Shown: one piece after another, positions 16,383-25,052 of the stretch
How the letters are laid out: each line of letters starts with the position of its first letter
Numbering within the stretch: the first letter of the stretch is position 1
Assembly (NCBI GenBank): GCA_022843385.1
Contig: JALHNT010000027.1
Span: 40,314-104,313, forward strand
Direction: 5' to 3'
From: Anaerolineae bacterium
GTDB taxonomy: Bacteria > Chloroflexota > Anaerolineae > Aggregatilineales > Phototrophicaceae
DNA: 64,000 bases
Notes under the pieces: model-generated
Database searches by the model: none
Told to the model about the DNA's origin: nothing
The model's input: only the letters and a program-made list of their open reading frames with translations
Program-made: the position numbers and the translations under genes

Positions 16383-18359
16383 TCATTGCTCGACCACAAT
16401 CGTCGTCAGCACCAGCGACTCGCCGCTGGCTGTACCCTGTGATTCGCTGACCGGCAGGCGTTGACCGGTGACATAATTGTACAGCCCGACGCGCACCTGA
16501 TAGCTCCCGGCAGCCAGATCCGACGTAAGCGCCAGGGTGAAGGGTGGGCTGATGAGGGTTTCGCCGGGATCATCCCAACTGAGCGTCGGGCGTTCCGCGA
16601 CGGCAGGTGAGCCATCGGCCTGAGCCAGTGGGGTTGGGTCATCGGGCGCGGTCAGGTGCAGGAACAGCGAGTAGTTGTCCGCCGGAGTCTGGGGTGCGTT
16701 CCAGTAAAAGCGCAGCGTCAAGGTATCGCCGGGGCGGAGCGTGGCCGCGCTCTGATCGATGCCGATGAGATGAATGGCCTCACCAAAGCGCCAGTCCGTG
16801 ACGGTTTGCATCCGCCACAGCCGGTAGAAGCTCATGGCCGGGCCGCTCTCGTCGGGTTCGTCGAAGTCGCGCAGATGCAGCAGTTGGTTCAGATACGCCT
16901 GTCCTGCTTCGGTGGCGGCCATGCCATCGCGCTCGCCCTGCGTCAGCGCCACATAACTCATGCCGCGCGGCTCGATCCATTCGCTGACCGGATATTCCAT
17001 CACATTGCCGGTGATCCACCAATCGACCCAGCGGCGATGCGGGATGCCACCCCAGATCGGGTTGAAGGTCTTATGATTCTCCTGGTTGACGATGACGGTG
17101 CCGGGGTCAAGGTTGATGTCGAACCACTGGCGCAGCTCGACGCGGCGATCCGGCTGGCGGCGTTCCTGCACCAGACTCCATGACTCGCCGAGCTGCGGCA
17201 GCCAGGCGAAAACCAGCAGCACCAGCGCCAGCCCACCCACTCGCTGGATTGCTGGCGGGAGAAGGGGCAGCCGGGCGATCTCGGCGACCGCGATGCCGAA
17301 GAGGACACAGGCGGCGACCGTGCCGGGCAGCACATGCCGGATGGCGCTCGGATCGACCTGACTGTAGCTGTTGACCAGCCAGGGGACGCTGATGAGCAGC
17401 AGCGCCGCCAGCAACACAGCGCGACCATCCGGCAGCGAGGACTGATCATGCCGGCCTTGCCGCCAGCGCCAGATCAGGCTCGCGCCGCCGACCAGCCCGG
17501 CTGCGATGAAAGCCAGGCCGTTGATCGGGAAGATGGTGTAATACAGGTTGTTGACCAGACGGCTGACATCGAACAGGTTGCGCAGCCCCTCGCTCTGCAC
17601 CGTCGCGCCTTCGCGCTGAAGGTTGTTGAAGTCGATGCCATAGCCGAAGACCAGCCATAAACCGACGGCGGCGATCAGCAGTGCAGACAGGACAAACCAA
17701 CGCCAGCGCTTCCCCAGCCCGACACTTTTGTCCGTCAGCCCGATCATGAATGCAGCCACCATCCCCGGCAGCAGCGCCGGCAGCGCCGGATACTTCATCA
17801 GCACCGCCAGCAGCCCGGCTACAACACTGCCGACCAGCCACGAACGCCGCGCCGGTTCCTGCCAGCCGACCAGCGCCAGATAAGCGGCCAGCGCGGTCAG
17901 GCAATAGATGAAAGGATCGGGCAGGGCATAGACGCCGTTCATCAGCACCAGCGGCGCGATACCCCAGGCCATCCCGGCCGCCCAGCCCGCGCCCGCGCCC
18001 GCCGCTCGCCGAGCCGTGAGGGCGATGACCACCAACGTGAGCAGGTTGACGAGGACGGCGACGAAGCGAAAGAACTCGACCGTGGCCGCCAGCCCGCTGA
18101 TGCCGAGCGCTTCCAGTGGCGGTTGCAGCACGGTGTTGAGCCAGACGTAGGCCGGGGGGATGCCGGCGTAATAGCCGCCGCTGTCGTACAGGCCGCGCCA
18201 CTCCTGCCCGCCCAGATAGTAGGCCGGCTCGTCAGGGTGATCGACATATGGCAGGCTGAAGCGGTAGCTGGCAAAGCGCAGCGCCCCGGCCACGACGATG
18301 ATGAGCAGCAGGCCGAGCGCGAAACGCTGCCCGGCGACACGGTTCAGGATAGTGTTCAT
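16383..18359 (-). CDS. GT39-like polytopic membrane glycosyltransferase, paralogue 1
   Basis: A 658-aa membrane protein with about ten helices. The first extracytoplasmic loop carries an acidic motif (YVDHPDEPAYYLGGQEW), the position of the catalytic Asp/Glu in GT-C lipid-linked sugar transferases of the PMT/ArnT type. The C-terminal ~130 residues form a beta-rich soluble domain (NYSLFLHLTAPDD...WDDPGETLISPPFTL...GSYQVRVGLYNYVTGQRLPV). A close architectural paralogue lies at 53407-55392. These enzymes use polyprenyl-phosphate sugars; the substrate here is unknown. Confidence 0.8.
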   Translation of the reverse strand: MNTILNRVAGQRFALGLLLIIVVAGALRFASYRFSLPYVDHPDEPAYYLGGQEWRGLYDSGGYYAGIPPAYVWLNTVLQPPLEALGISGLAATVEFFRFVAVLVNLLTLVVIALTARRAAGAGAGWAAGMAWGIAPLVLMNGVYALPDPFIYCLTALAAYLALVGWQEPARRSWLVGSVVAGLLAVLMKYPALPALLPGMVAAFMIGLTDKSVGLGKRWRWFVLSALLIAAVGLWLVFGYGIDFNNLQREGATVQSEGLRNLFDVSRLVNNLYYTIFPINGLAFIAAGLVGGASLIWRWRQGRHDQSSLPDGRAVLLAALLLISVPWLVNSYSQVDPSAIRHVLPGTVAACVLFGIAVAEIARLPLLPPAIQRVGGLALVLLVFAWLPQLGESWSLVQERRQPDRRVELRQWFDINLDPGTVIVNQENHKTFNPIWGGIPHRRWVDWWITGNVMEYPVSEWIEPRGMSYVALTQGERDGMAATEAGQAYLNQLLHLRDFDEPDESGPAMSFYRLWRMQTVTDWRFGEAIHLIGIDQSAATLRPGDTLTLRFYWNAPQTPADNYSLFLHLTAPDDPTPLAQADGSPAVAERPTLSWDDPGETLISPPFTLALTSDLAAGSYQVRVGLYNYVTGQRLPVSESQGTASGESLVLTTIVVEQ

Positions 18360-18402
18360 GGGTTGGATGATAGCCGATGGCGGCCTCCGGCGAAAGAGGC
18401 TC

Positions 18403-19212
18403 TCAGGCTGGCTTCATCGCCATCGCCGGCGCAGCCTGAACGGGTTTGAGCGCCGCTGGCAGGGGTTGGCCCGTCACCCAGGCGCGGATGGTATCGGCAA
18501 AGAGCTGGGGATGTTCGCCGTTCCAGGCATGATGGGCGTTGGGCGCGTAGGCCATCACAGCGTTGGGCATGACCGCAGCAAAATGGGGCAAACCCTGTAC
18601 GATGGCGCCCACTTCTTTGTCCCCAGCCAGCGCCAGAACACGGGCATCGCACCGGTCAAAAGCGCTCGCCAGATCATAATTCAGCACTTCATCATACATC
18701 CGCCTGACCCCGTCCAGGTTCATCTGTTTGCTGTCGCGCTGAAAATAGGGGATGGCCTCAGCGGGCAGATTCATTACCTTCCCCATCAGCCAGATGAAGG
18801 GATCGACCTTGTTCAGCGGCAGCAGCAGGCGCATCACGGCGCGATTGAAGAAGGACGCGCCAATTGGTTGACCAGCGACTCCGCTAATCATCAGGCTCTC
18901 GACTACCTGCGGCGCATCGCGCAACACCTGTAAGCCGACATAGCCGCCCAGCGATAAGCCCACGAGGTGGGCCTTTCCGCCAGGAACCTGCTCGGCGATG
19001 ATGGCTGCGACCTGGCGGGCGCTGTCAGCAAATGAGATCCAGGGCATCTGGATGCTGCCGCCGGCGTTGGGCAAATCGATGGTCAGGCAGTGGAAGTCGG
19101 CGGATAAATCCCGCACCTGTTCGGTCCACATCCAACTGCTGACCCCCAGGCCATGCAGAAAGACGATGGTCGGGGCATTTGGTGATCCGGTGTGGGTCAC
19201 ATGCAGCGTCAT
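18403..19212 (-). CDS. Alpha/beta hydrolase
   Basis: A 269-aa alpha/beta hydrolase. The oxyanion region is IVFLHGLGVSSWMW, the nucleophile elbow is HLVGLSLGGYVG, and the C-terminal catalytic His is in the segment NAHHAWNGEHPQLF. The acid is likely the Asp of ALAGDKEVG. The substrate is unknown. Its ATG overlaps the stop of the upstream winged-helix regulator (ATGA), so the two are translationally coupled and share the operator-controlled promoter. Confidence 0.87.
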   Translation of the reverse strand: MTLHVTHTGSPNAPTIVFLHGLGVSSWMWTEQVRDLSADFHCLTIDLPNAGGSIQMPWISFADSARQVAAIIAEQVPGGKAHLVGLSLGGYVGLQVLRDAPQVVESLMISGVAGQPIGASFFNRAVMRLLLPLNKVDPFIWLMGKVMNLPAEAIPYFQRDSKQMNLDGVRRMYDEVLNYDLASAFDRCDARVLALAGDKEVGAIVQGLPHFAAVMPNAVMAYAPNAHHAWNGEHPQLFADTIRAWVTGQPLPAALKPVQAAPAMAMKPA

Positions 19213-19745
19213 GACGAGTCTCCTTGAGGGATAGTTATAGCCCCCAGCACATAGCGTTTGCTTTCGGGGCTGGGTGGGCGATTCAGGTAAGAAGCCAGCA
19301 ATGTCTCAAATTCATAGGTGAGGGTCTGGAATTCATCGTCGCTCAGTTGCAGCGTGATGCGCCGGTAGCTCATGCCATCGTCGCCCACCTGGCTCAGGTC
19401 AGCCTTCTGGGTGTACTGGGTGAAGGTTTCCAGCAGGCTGACCATGTAAGCCAGAAAAGCCTGCTGGTGATCTTCGGCTGAAAGCGAACGCATCTCCTCC
19501 AGCGTCAGCCGGCCAGCCCCATGCTTCACCCGGTAGGTGCGTTCCAGGGCACCATTGACCGGCTTTTCCGAGGCAATTTCCAGCAGGCCACCATCCAGCA
19601 GCAGCTTGATCTGGCGATAGAGCGTCGCATGTGGCACATCCGGCAGCGCCGCAGCCACTTGCGACGGTGTGCGCTCGTGGGCGATCAGCTCGGTCAGGAT
19701 ACGCATCCGCAGCGGGTGGAGCAGGAGTTCCAGTCGTTCTTGCAT
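19209..19745 (-). CDS. Winged-helix transcriptional regulator (ArsR/HTH_20-like)
   Basis: A 178-aa regulator from the ATG at 19745, which has GAGG 5 nt upstream; the longer TTG start at 19763 would overlap the operator and is less likely. The N-terminal winged helix reads ELLLHPLRMRILTELIAHERTPSQVAAALPDVPHATLYRQIKLLLDGGLLEIA. The C-terminal helical part is probably for dimerisation or ligand sensing. It forms an ATGA-overlapping operon with the alpha/beta hydrolase. Two identical palindromes lie just upstream, implying autoregulation and possibly control of the divergent dehydratase gene. Confidence 0.82.
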   Translation of the reverse strand: MQERLELLLHPLRMRILTELIAHERTPSQVAAALPDVPHATLYRQIKLLLDGGLLEIASEKPVNGALERTYRVKHGAGRLTLEEMRSLSAEDHQQAFLAYMVSLLETFTQYTQKADLSQVGDDGMSYRRITLQLSDDEFQTLTYEFETLLASYLNRPPSPESKRYVLGAITIPQGDSS

Positions 19746-19755
19746 GGAGACCTCT

Positions 19756-19773
19756 ATTCTCAATCGTGAGAAT
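19756..19773. promoter_or_regulatory. Operator palindrome 1 (ATTCTCA-N4-TGAGAAT)
   Basis: A perfect 7-bp inverted repeat around ATCG, 10 bp upstream of the winged-helix regulator start. The same core recurs 33 bp away, centre to centre. Confidence 0.7.
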
Positions 19774-19785
19774 GGCTGTCATCAT

Positions 19786-19809
19786 ACTATTCTCAAAAGT
19801 GAGAATAGT
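19786..19809. promoter_or_regulatory. Operator palindrome 2 (ACTATTCTCA-N4-TGAGAATAGT)
   Basis: A second copy of the same core with 10-bp perfect arms around AAAG. The 33-bp centre spacing equals about three helical turns, placing both sites on one DNA face. It lies between the divergent regulator and dehydratase genes. Confidence 0.72.
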
Positions 19810-19901
19810 CAAGCATTTGGTGTTATGGGCGCTGCAAATGGTGGTTGATGGGTATACTGATGCACTCTGTGGATGAACTTACGGCTTTCGGGGGAGGGCA
19901 A

Positions 19902-20858
19902 ATGACATTGATCACGCTGCACGATATTGAGCAGGCCCAGCCGGTCATCGCGCCGTACCTGCACCGGACGCCAATCCTGACGGCCTCGGCGCTGGGGGCG
20001 ATGATCAATTGCCGGCTGCTGTTCAAAGCCGAGTTGTTTCAGAAGGCCGGTTCATTCAAGCCGCGCGGCGCGCTGAACAAGCTCAACAGCCTGACCGCCG
20101 AGGAACGCCAGCGTGGGGTGATCGCCATCAGCGCGGGCAATCATGCCGCCGGGCTGGCCTATGCCGCCTCCGTCATGAACATCCGCGCCACCATCGTGAT
20201 GCCCGAAGCCGCGGTTGCCAGCAAAGTCCAGGCCACGCGCGGCTATGGCGCGACTGCCGTGCTGCACGGCAGCGGCAAGGACCTCATGCCCAAAGCGCGC
20301 GAATTGCAGGCGGCGCACAATCTGACCTTCTGCCACCCATTTGACGATCCACTGGTGATCGCCGGACAGGGAACCGTAGGGCTGGAGATCAGCCAGGATG
20401 TTGCTGCGCCGGATGTGGTGATGGTGCCAATCGGCGGTGGTGGGCTGATCGCTGGCGTGGCGACGGCCATCAAGGCGCACTATCCCCGGACGAGAGTAAT
20501 CGGGGTCGAGCCAGAAGGCGCCGCCAAGATGCTGCCCAGCCTGCAACAGGGCACGCCGGTGACACTAGAAGCAACGCACACGATCGCTGATGGGCTGGCG
20601 GCTCCTTTCGCCGGGGCGCACACGCTGGAGCATGTGCAACGCTTTGTCGATGAGGTGGTGCTGGTTTCAGATGCCGAGATCACCGAGGCCATGCTGTTGA
20701 TTATGGAACGTTGCAAGCTGATGGTTGAGCCATCGGGCGCGGCGGGTTTCGCGGCGCTGCTGTTCAACCGCATAACGGTTGCGCCCGGCAGCACCGTTGT
20801 CTGCATTCTTTCGGGGGGTAACGTTGATCGGCAGCGCTTGAAAACGATTCTGTCCTGA
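19902..20858 (+). CDS. PLP-dependent threonine dehydratase/serine racemase-like enzyme
   Basis: A 318-aa fold type II PLP enzyme. The Schiff-base lysine is in FQKAGSFKPRGALNKL, the Asn-loop in AISAGNHAAGLAYAA, the phosphate-binding loop in VPIGGGGLIAGVA, and the C-terminal SGGN motif near the end. It lacks the C-terminal ACT-like regulatory domain of biosynthetic IlvA, so it resembles catabolic TdcB or serine/threonine racemase-type enzymes. The start at 19902 has GGGAGGG upstream; an ATG at 19845 is in frame but has no support. It is divergent from the winged-helix regulator. Confidence 0.86.
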   Translation: MTLITLHDIEQAQPVIAPYLHRTPILTASALGAMINCRLLFKAELFQKAGSFKPRGALNKLNSLTAEERQRGVIAISAGNHAAGLAYAASVMNIRATIVMPEAAVASKVQATRGYGATAVLHGSGKDLMPKARELQAAHNLTFCHPFDDPLVIAGQGTVGLEISQDVAAPDVVMVPIGGGGLIAGVATAIKAHYPRTRVIGVEPEGAAKMLPSLQQGTPVTLEATHTIADGLAAPFAGAHTLEHVQRFVDEVVLVSDAEITEAMLLIMERCKLMVEPSGAAGFAALLFNRITVAPGSTVVCILSGGNVDRQRLKTILS

Positions 20859-20868
20859 CCCAACCGCG

Positions 20869-21315
20869 TCACGGTGCTGCCGGGCGCATCAGTTCCAGCA
20901 CGTAGGCTGCCACCGCCCAGCGTTCTGCTTCCGGCAGGATGCGCTCCCAGGGTGGCATGTACTTTTCCAGTCGCCCCAGACTGATGACCGCAAAGATGTC
21001 TTGGGTTGTTTGAACGCTCATCAGGGTGGGTTGCCTGAAATCCGGGGGTGGGGTCTTGATGCCACCCGATAGGACGGAAGGGCCATCGCCGCGTCCTTCC
21101 AGGCCATGACAGGCGGTACAGTTTTCGGCGTAAACGGCTGCCCCAAGCGCCAGATTGGGCTGGGCGATCATCTGTTGAACGATGTCATCCGGCAGCGTGG
21201 TCGGAGTAGGAACGAACGTCGCGACCGGGCGCGTTGCAGAGGGTCGAAGACCGCTGGCTGCGATCAGACTGAGGCAGACGCCCAGCGCGAAAATAATGAA
21301 CAGCCACCCTTTCAC
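20869..21315 (-). CDS. Exported monoheme cytochrome c
   Basis: A 148-aa class I cytochrome c. A GTG start (GGAG 8 nt upstream) is followed by a hydrophobic membrane anchor and a Thr/Pro-rich linker. The heme motif is CTACH in NCTACHGLEGRGDGPSVL, and the likely axial Met is in KYMPPWE. It lies 65 bp downstream of nrfA in the same orientation and may pass electrons to or from the NrfHA complex. Confidence 0.87.
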   Translation of the reverse strand: MKGWLFIIFALGVCLSLIAASGLRPSATRPVATFVPTPTTLPDDIVQQMIAQPNLALGAAVYAENCTACHGLEGRGDGPSVLSGGIKTPPPDFRQPTLMSVQTTQDIFAVISLGRLEKYMPPWERILPEAERWAVAAYVLELMRPAAP

Positions 21316-21380
21316 TCAAGATACTCCAATCGTGGCAGAGGCACTCGCAGAAGCGCCTCTGCCTGATAATCCAGTTTGCA

Positions 21381-22712
21381 TCACCCGTCGTTGGCGATGG
21401 ACACATTCCCACTGCTCAGGTCTGCTGTGACCTGTACCGCAATCAACTGCGCCTGACGGGCGTAATCAATGGCAGCCGCCAACACCCGCGCCGCTTCCTG
21501 TGGGCTATGGAAACCGGTGCTGTTTTCCGATGAGATGAAGTCCCAGCGGAGTGAAGCGCGGCGATGGTTCAGCAGCGCTTCGGTCAACATCTCGTCGGTG
21601 GCTCCGGCTTCACGGGCAATCCGGATCGCATCAATCGCATCCAGCAGCGCTTCCTCGGTCAGCCGCAGCAGCGAAGCGGTGTTGTCCTGGATGATGCTGA
21701 CACGGGTGCGCAGCTCATCTTCCGAGATATTGTGGCAGCCCTGGCAGGCGTTATTGAGATTATCCAGCGGGCTGCGAATCCAGTGGTCGGAGATCTTGAC
21801 GCCGCCCTCACGCATAAACGGCATGTGACAGTCGGCGCAGGTGACGCCGGAACGGGCGTGGATGCCGGTGCTGGATAGCTCGTATTCCGGATGCTGGATT
21901 TTGATCATCGGTGCGCCGGTCACCGCATGCGTCCAGTCCTTGAAACCGTATTCGTCGTAATGCGATTCGATGTTGTCGATGGTCAAGCCCTGGCTCCAGG
22001 GGAAAGTCAGCACCTTGTTATCGCCCAGGAAGTAATACTCGACATGACACTGAGCGCAGACATACGTCCGCATCTCCTGGCGCGATGCCTGCGTCCAATC
22101 GATGCCCTGGGCATCGAGCGCGTTAATCAGCGCTGGACGGGTCAGGCGCAGCGCCATCGTCTCGGGGTCATGGCAATCGGCACAGGACGAACCCAGATGC
22201 AGGTCATCAGTAAGGTCGTTGAAGGGAGTGACATTGAATTGTTCCCAGCCCATGCTGGCGATCAGTTGCGGGGTTTCAGCGGCATGGCAGTTGGCGCAGG
22301 CACCCGGCTGATTGACGATCTTCACCCGCTCGGTATTGGCCTGGTCAACCTGGGCATAGAAGTGACCGCGCTCCTCGTTGTGATCCTTGCTGAAGGCATA
22401 GCCCGCCCAGATGGTCACCATAGCCGGATAGCGTTCCAGCTTGCTGTACACCTCGGAACCGCCATAGGGCGTGGCACCGTAATTCTCCTGAGTCATCATG
22501 AAGCGGTCGTATTGACGGGGGAAGTTCTGTCCCCAGACAGCCGGGTCGAGTTCGTCCGCCGCGATCTCAACCACGCGCAGCGGGAACTGCGCCGCCTCGT
22601 TCTGGCGCTGATTGATGCTGATGAGCAGCGCGGTGACGCCAATCGTCAGCAGGACCGCTCCGGCGAATACCATGATATAGATGAAGGTCTGACGTGAAAA
22701 AACTTTATTCAT
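21381..22712 (-). CDS. nrfA: Ammonia-forming cytochrome c nitrite reductase, CXXCH-type catalytic heme
   Basis: A 443-aa pentaheme enzyme that reduces nitrite to ammonium with six electrons on the outer face of the membrane. Heme motifs are CANCH (139-143), CADCH (177-181), CAQCH (219-223), CADCH (292-296) and CQGCH (323-327). Active-site residues are conserved: Arg115 (ERGHFYA), Tyr in CHVEYYF and His274 in KIQHPEYE. In most NrfA proteins the first motif is CXXCK with Lys as the catalytic heme ligand; here it is CXXCH. An N-terminal membrane helix serves as a signal anchor. The nrfH gene lies 23 bp upstream. Confidence 0.95.
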   Translation of the reverse strand: MNKVFSRQTFIYIMVFAGAVLLTIGVTALLISINQRQNEAAQFPLRVVEIAADELDPAVWGQNFPRQYDRFMMTQENYGATPYGGSEVYSKLERYPAMVTIWAGYAFSKDHNEERGHFYAQVDQANTERVKIVNQPGACANCHAAETPQLIASMGWEQFNVTPFNDLTDDLHLGSSCADCHDPETMALRLTRPALINALDAQGIDWTQASRQEMRTYVCAQCHVEYYFLGDNKVLTFPWSQGLTIDNIESHYDEYGFKDWTHAVTGAPMIKIQHPEYELSSTGIHARSGVTCADCHMPFMREGGVKISDHWIRSPLDNLNNACQGCHNISEDELRTRVSIIQDNTASLLRLTEEALLDAIDAIRIAREAGATDEMLTEALLNHRRASLRWDFISSENSTGFHSPQEAARVLAAAIDYARQAQLIAVQVTADLSSGNVSIANDG

Positions 22713-22735
22713 CGATGCTCATCTCCTCTGATCAG

Positions 22736-23218
22736 TTACTTGCGAGTACGGTGACCGACATCGGCATGACAGCTCACGCAGGCCAGCGCTTCCCCTTCGT
22801 GAACGCCGAGGATCTGGCTGACCGCGGTCTCATGACATTCAATACAGTTGTTTTGGACGACCGTGGCGTTCAGGTCGCGGATGGTGATCGGATCGTGGAA
22901 GTCGCCGGTGGTGAAGGCCACGCTGTGGTTGAAGCCGTTCAGCCCTTTGATGAACCACTTGTTGATGGGGTTATCGTGGGGGGTGTGGCAGCTATTGCAG
23001 GTCGCAACATCTTTGTGGCTGGAGTGATTCCAGGCTTCGAACTGCTCGCGCATGACGTGGCAGTTCATGCAGGCTTGCGGATCATCCGAGAGGTACGACG
23101 CGCCGCGCGCATAACCGAAGGTGAACAGGCCAAGGCCCACCAACATGCCGAAGGCGCCAACGCTGGCGAGCGCCCAGATGCGCCCCCAGCGGCGTTGCGG
23201 GGAAGCCGGTTGAGTCAT
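22736..23218 (-). CDS. nrfH: Tetraheme quinol dehydrogenase subunit of nitrite reductase
   Basis: A 160-aa NapC/NirT-family membrane cytochrome. One N-terminal helix (ALASVGAFGMLVGLGLFTFGYA) anchors it; four heme motifs follow (CMNCH, CNSCH, CIECH, CVSCH). The first motif context CMNCHVM matches NrfH, where a Met is a heme ligand. It takes electrons from menaquinol and passes them to NrfA. It is the first gene of the nrfH-nrfA-cytochrome c operon and is divergent from a Crp/Fnr regulator. Confidence 0.94.
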   Translation of the reverse strand: MTQPASPQRRWGRIWALASVGAFGMLVGLGLFTFGYARGASYLSDDPQACMNCHVMREQFEAWNHSSHKDVATCNSCHTPHDNPINKWFIKGLNGFNHSVAFTTGDFHDPITIRDLNATVVQNNCIECHETAVSQILGVHEGEALACVSCHADVGHRTRK

Positions 23219-23282
23219 ACAGTTGCTCCCATCGTTATCCGGTCACCTTCCATTAGTGTAAAGGCAGCACATAGGCTACACT

Positions 23283-23296
23283 TTGATCCAGATCAA
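23283..23296. promoter_or_regulatory. FNR/DNR-type binding site TTGATCCAGATCAA
   Basis: A perfect match to the FNR-family consensus TTGAT-N4-ATCAA. It lies 64 bp upstream of nrfH and 26 bp upstream of the divergent Crp/Fnr gene, so it could control both directions. Confidence 0.85.
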
Positions 23297-23322
23297 GTTG
23301 CGATGGCGTGGAGGATCATGAA

Positions 23323-24060
23323 ATGACCATGACAGATGTCACCCCCAGGCGGGGCAGCCGTTCAATTGATCTACGGTCTTTCGCGGTATTTGAGCCGCTG
23401 GATGAGGTGGTGTTGAACGCGCTGAAGCAGCAAGCGGTGTTATACCGCCTGAAGCGACGCGAACTGCTCTACCAGCAGGGCGAAGAAGCCCACTCGATCT
23501 ATCTGATACAACAGGGTGGCGTTCGCCTGATTGAACACACCAGCGATGACCAGCAGGTGAATATCAAGGTGTATGGCGCGGGTGATTTGCTGGGGCTGCT
23601 GGCGATCTCCGGCAGTTATGCCCATCCCAGCAGCGCCGAAGCCATTGACGACACACAGGTGATTGGCATCGCCGGCGAAGCGATGCGCAAACTGATGCGC
23701 TGCCACGCGGTGCTGGGGCTGCTGGTGGTTGATCTGCTGATCCATCATGTTCATCATGCTCACTCACGCATTCGGCACCTGGTCGCAGAACGGGTGGAGC
23801 AGCGGCTGGCGCGCGGGTTACTGCACTACTGCGAGAAGTTCGGGCAGTTGACCAGCGACCAGATCATCGCAATTGACATCACGCTGTCGCAGCAGGATAT
23901 GGCCGAGTTCAGTGGAACCACGGTCGAGACGGTCAATCGCACCCTGAAAATATGGGAAGACAAAGGATATATCCGCCGGTCGCGGCAGCATGTCGATGTG
24001 TTGAACCGCGACGCGCTGGCGCATATCGCCGAAGATCGCCCGTATCTGATGCAGGGGTGA
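23323..24060 (+). CDS. Crp/Fnr-family transcriptional regulator without an iron-sulfur motif
   Basis: A 245-aa regulator from ATG 23323 (GGAGG 8 nt upstream; a GTG at 23308 is also in frame). The cyclic-nucleotide-binding-like domain (ELLYQQGEEAHSIYLIQQGGVRL...GAGDLLGLLAI) is followed by a dimer helix and a C-terminal HTH (LSQQDMAEFSGTTVETVNRTLKIWEDKGYI). The recognition helix E-T-V-N-R resembles the FNR E-x-x-S-R pattern and fits the TTGAT-N4-ATCAA site upstream. Only two scattered Cys are present, so there is no FNR [4Fe-4S] cluster; a DNR/NnrR-like heme or NO sensor is possible. Likely regulator of the nrf operon. Confidence 0.87.
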   Translation: MTMTDVTPRRGSRSIDLRSFAVFEPLDEVVLNALKQQAVLYRLKRRELLYQQGEEAHSIYLIQQGGVRLIEHTSDDQQVNIKVYGAGDLLGLLAISGSYAHPSSAEAIDDTQVIGIAGEAMRKLMRCHAVLGLLVVDLLIHHVHHAHSRIRHLVAERVEQRLARGLLHYCEKFGQLTSDQIIAIDITLSQQDMAEFSGTTVETVNRTLKIWEDKGYIRRSRQHVDVLNRDALAHIAEDRPYLMQG

Positions 24061-24131
24061 GCCGCTGATCGGATGGGTCGGCAAAACAGACGAACATGAG
24101 ACATTGGTCTTCTATGCAACAGGATAGGATG

Positions 24132-25052
24132 ATGAGCAAGCCAATCACAGGTATCTTTAACATTCTCGCGACGCCCTTCGACGCCCAGGAGCAGCTTGAT
24201 CTGCCCAGTCTGCGGCGGTTGGTGGAGTTCCAACTGGATAAGGGTGTATATGGATTGACGATCCTCGGTGTGCTGGGGGAGGCGGGCAAGCTGAGCGTGG
24301 ATGAACGCCGGTTGGTGATGGAGACGGTGATGGAAACGGTCGGCGGTCAGGTGCCGGTGGTGGTGGGAACCAGCCACCCGCAGTTGACGACCTGCATCGA
24401 CCTGACCAAAGCCGCTATCCAGGCTGGAGCCGACGGGGTGATGGTCGCGCCGCCGCCCATGACCAAGCCGACCGATGACGAGATCATTGAGCTGTATGCC
24501 CGGATCGCCGAGGCGGTTGATTGCTCGATTGTGGTGCAGGATTTCCCTCCGGTGAATGGCGTCATCATGACCGCCGATATGCTGGCACGGCTGCCGGGGC
24601 GCGTCCCCAACGCCCGTTATCTGAAGCTGGAAGACCCGCCGCTGATGGAGAAGATCGCCGCTATCCGCGCCCGCACTGACGCGCTGACGATCTTCGGCGG
24701 GTTGGGCGGGATGTTCCTGCTGGAAGAACTCCAGCGCGGCGCTGCCGGGACGATGACCGGATTCGCCTTCAGCGAGGTGCTGGTGGCGGTGTATCAGGCG
24801 TTTCAGGCCGGTGAGATGGCGCGGGCGGAAGCGATTTTTGACCGCTATCTGCCATTGATCCGTTATGAGAACCAGCCCGTCGTCAACCTGACCATCCGCA
24901 AGCAGCTTCTGCATCGGCGGGGGGCCATCGCTCACCCGACGCCGCGCAGCCCGTTTGTGGCGCTGGAGCCGGGGACGGACGAGGAGATGAGCTGGATTCT
25001 GAAGCGGGTGGGCATCAACGACCCGACGCAGAAGATCACACGCTTCGAGTGA
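24132..25052 (+). CDS. Dihydrodipicolinate synthase-family aldolase/lyase
   Basis: A 306-aa TIM-barrel class I aldolase of the DapA/NAL family. The Schiff-base Lys is in ARYLKLEDPP. The usual GTTGE motif is replaced by GVLGEAGKL, and the region that carries the catalytic Tyr in DapA (YNxP) reads VVQDFPPVNG. This argues against true lysine-pathway DapA and for another keto-acid aldolase or dehydratase. AGGA lies 7 nt before ATG 24132; ATG 24129 is adjacent. It is 70 bp downstream of the Crp/Fnr gene but probably unrelated to nitrite reduction. Confidence 0.84.
   Translation: MSKPITGIFNILATPFDAQEQLDLPSLRRLVEFQLDKGVYGLTILGVLGEAGKLSVDERRLVMETVMETVGGQVPVVVGTSHPQLTTCIDLTKAAIQAGADGVMVAPPPMTKPTDDEIIELYARIAEAVDCSIVVQDFPPVNGVIMTADMLARLPGRVPNARYLKLEDPPLMEKIAAIRARTDALTIFGGLGGMFLLEELQRGAAGTMTGFAFSEVLVAVYQAFQAGEMARAEAIFDRYLPLIRYENQPVVNLTIRKQLLHRRGAIAHPTPRSPFVALEPGTDEEMSWILKRVGINDPTQKITRFE

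Noticed and set aside
23826..24935. A 369-codon minus-strand frame spanning the Crp/Fnr and DapA-family genes
   Set aside because: It crosses two unrelated real genes on the other strand and has no domain.
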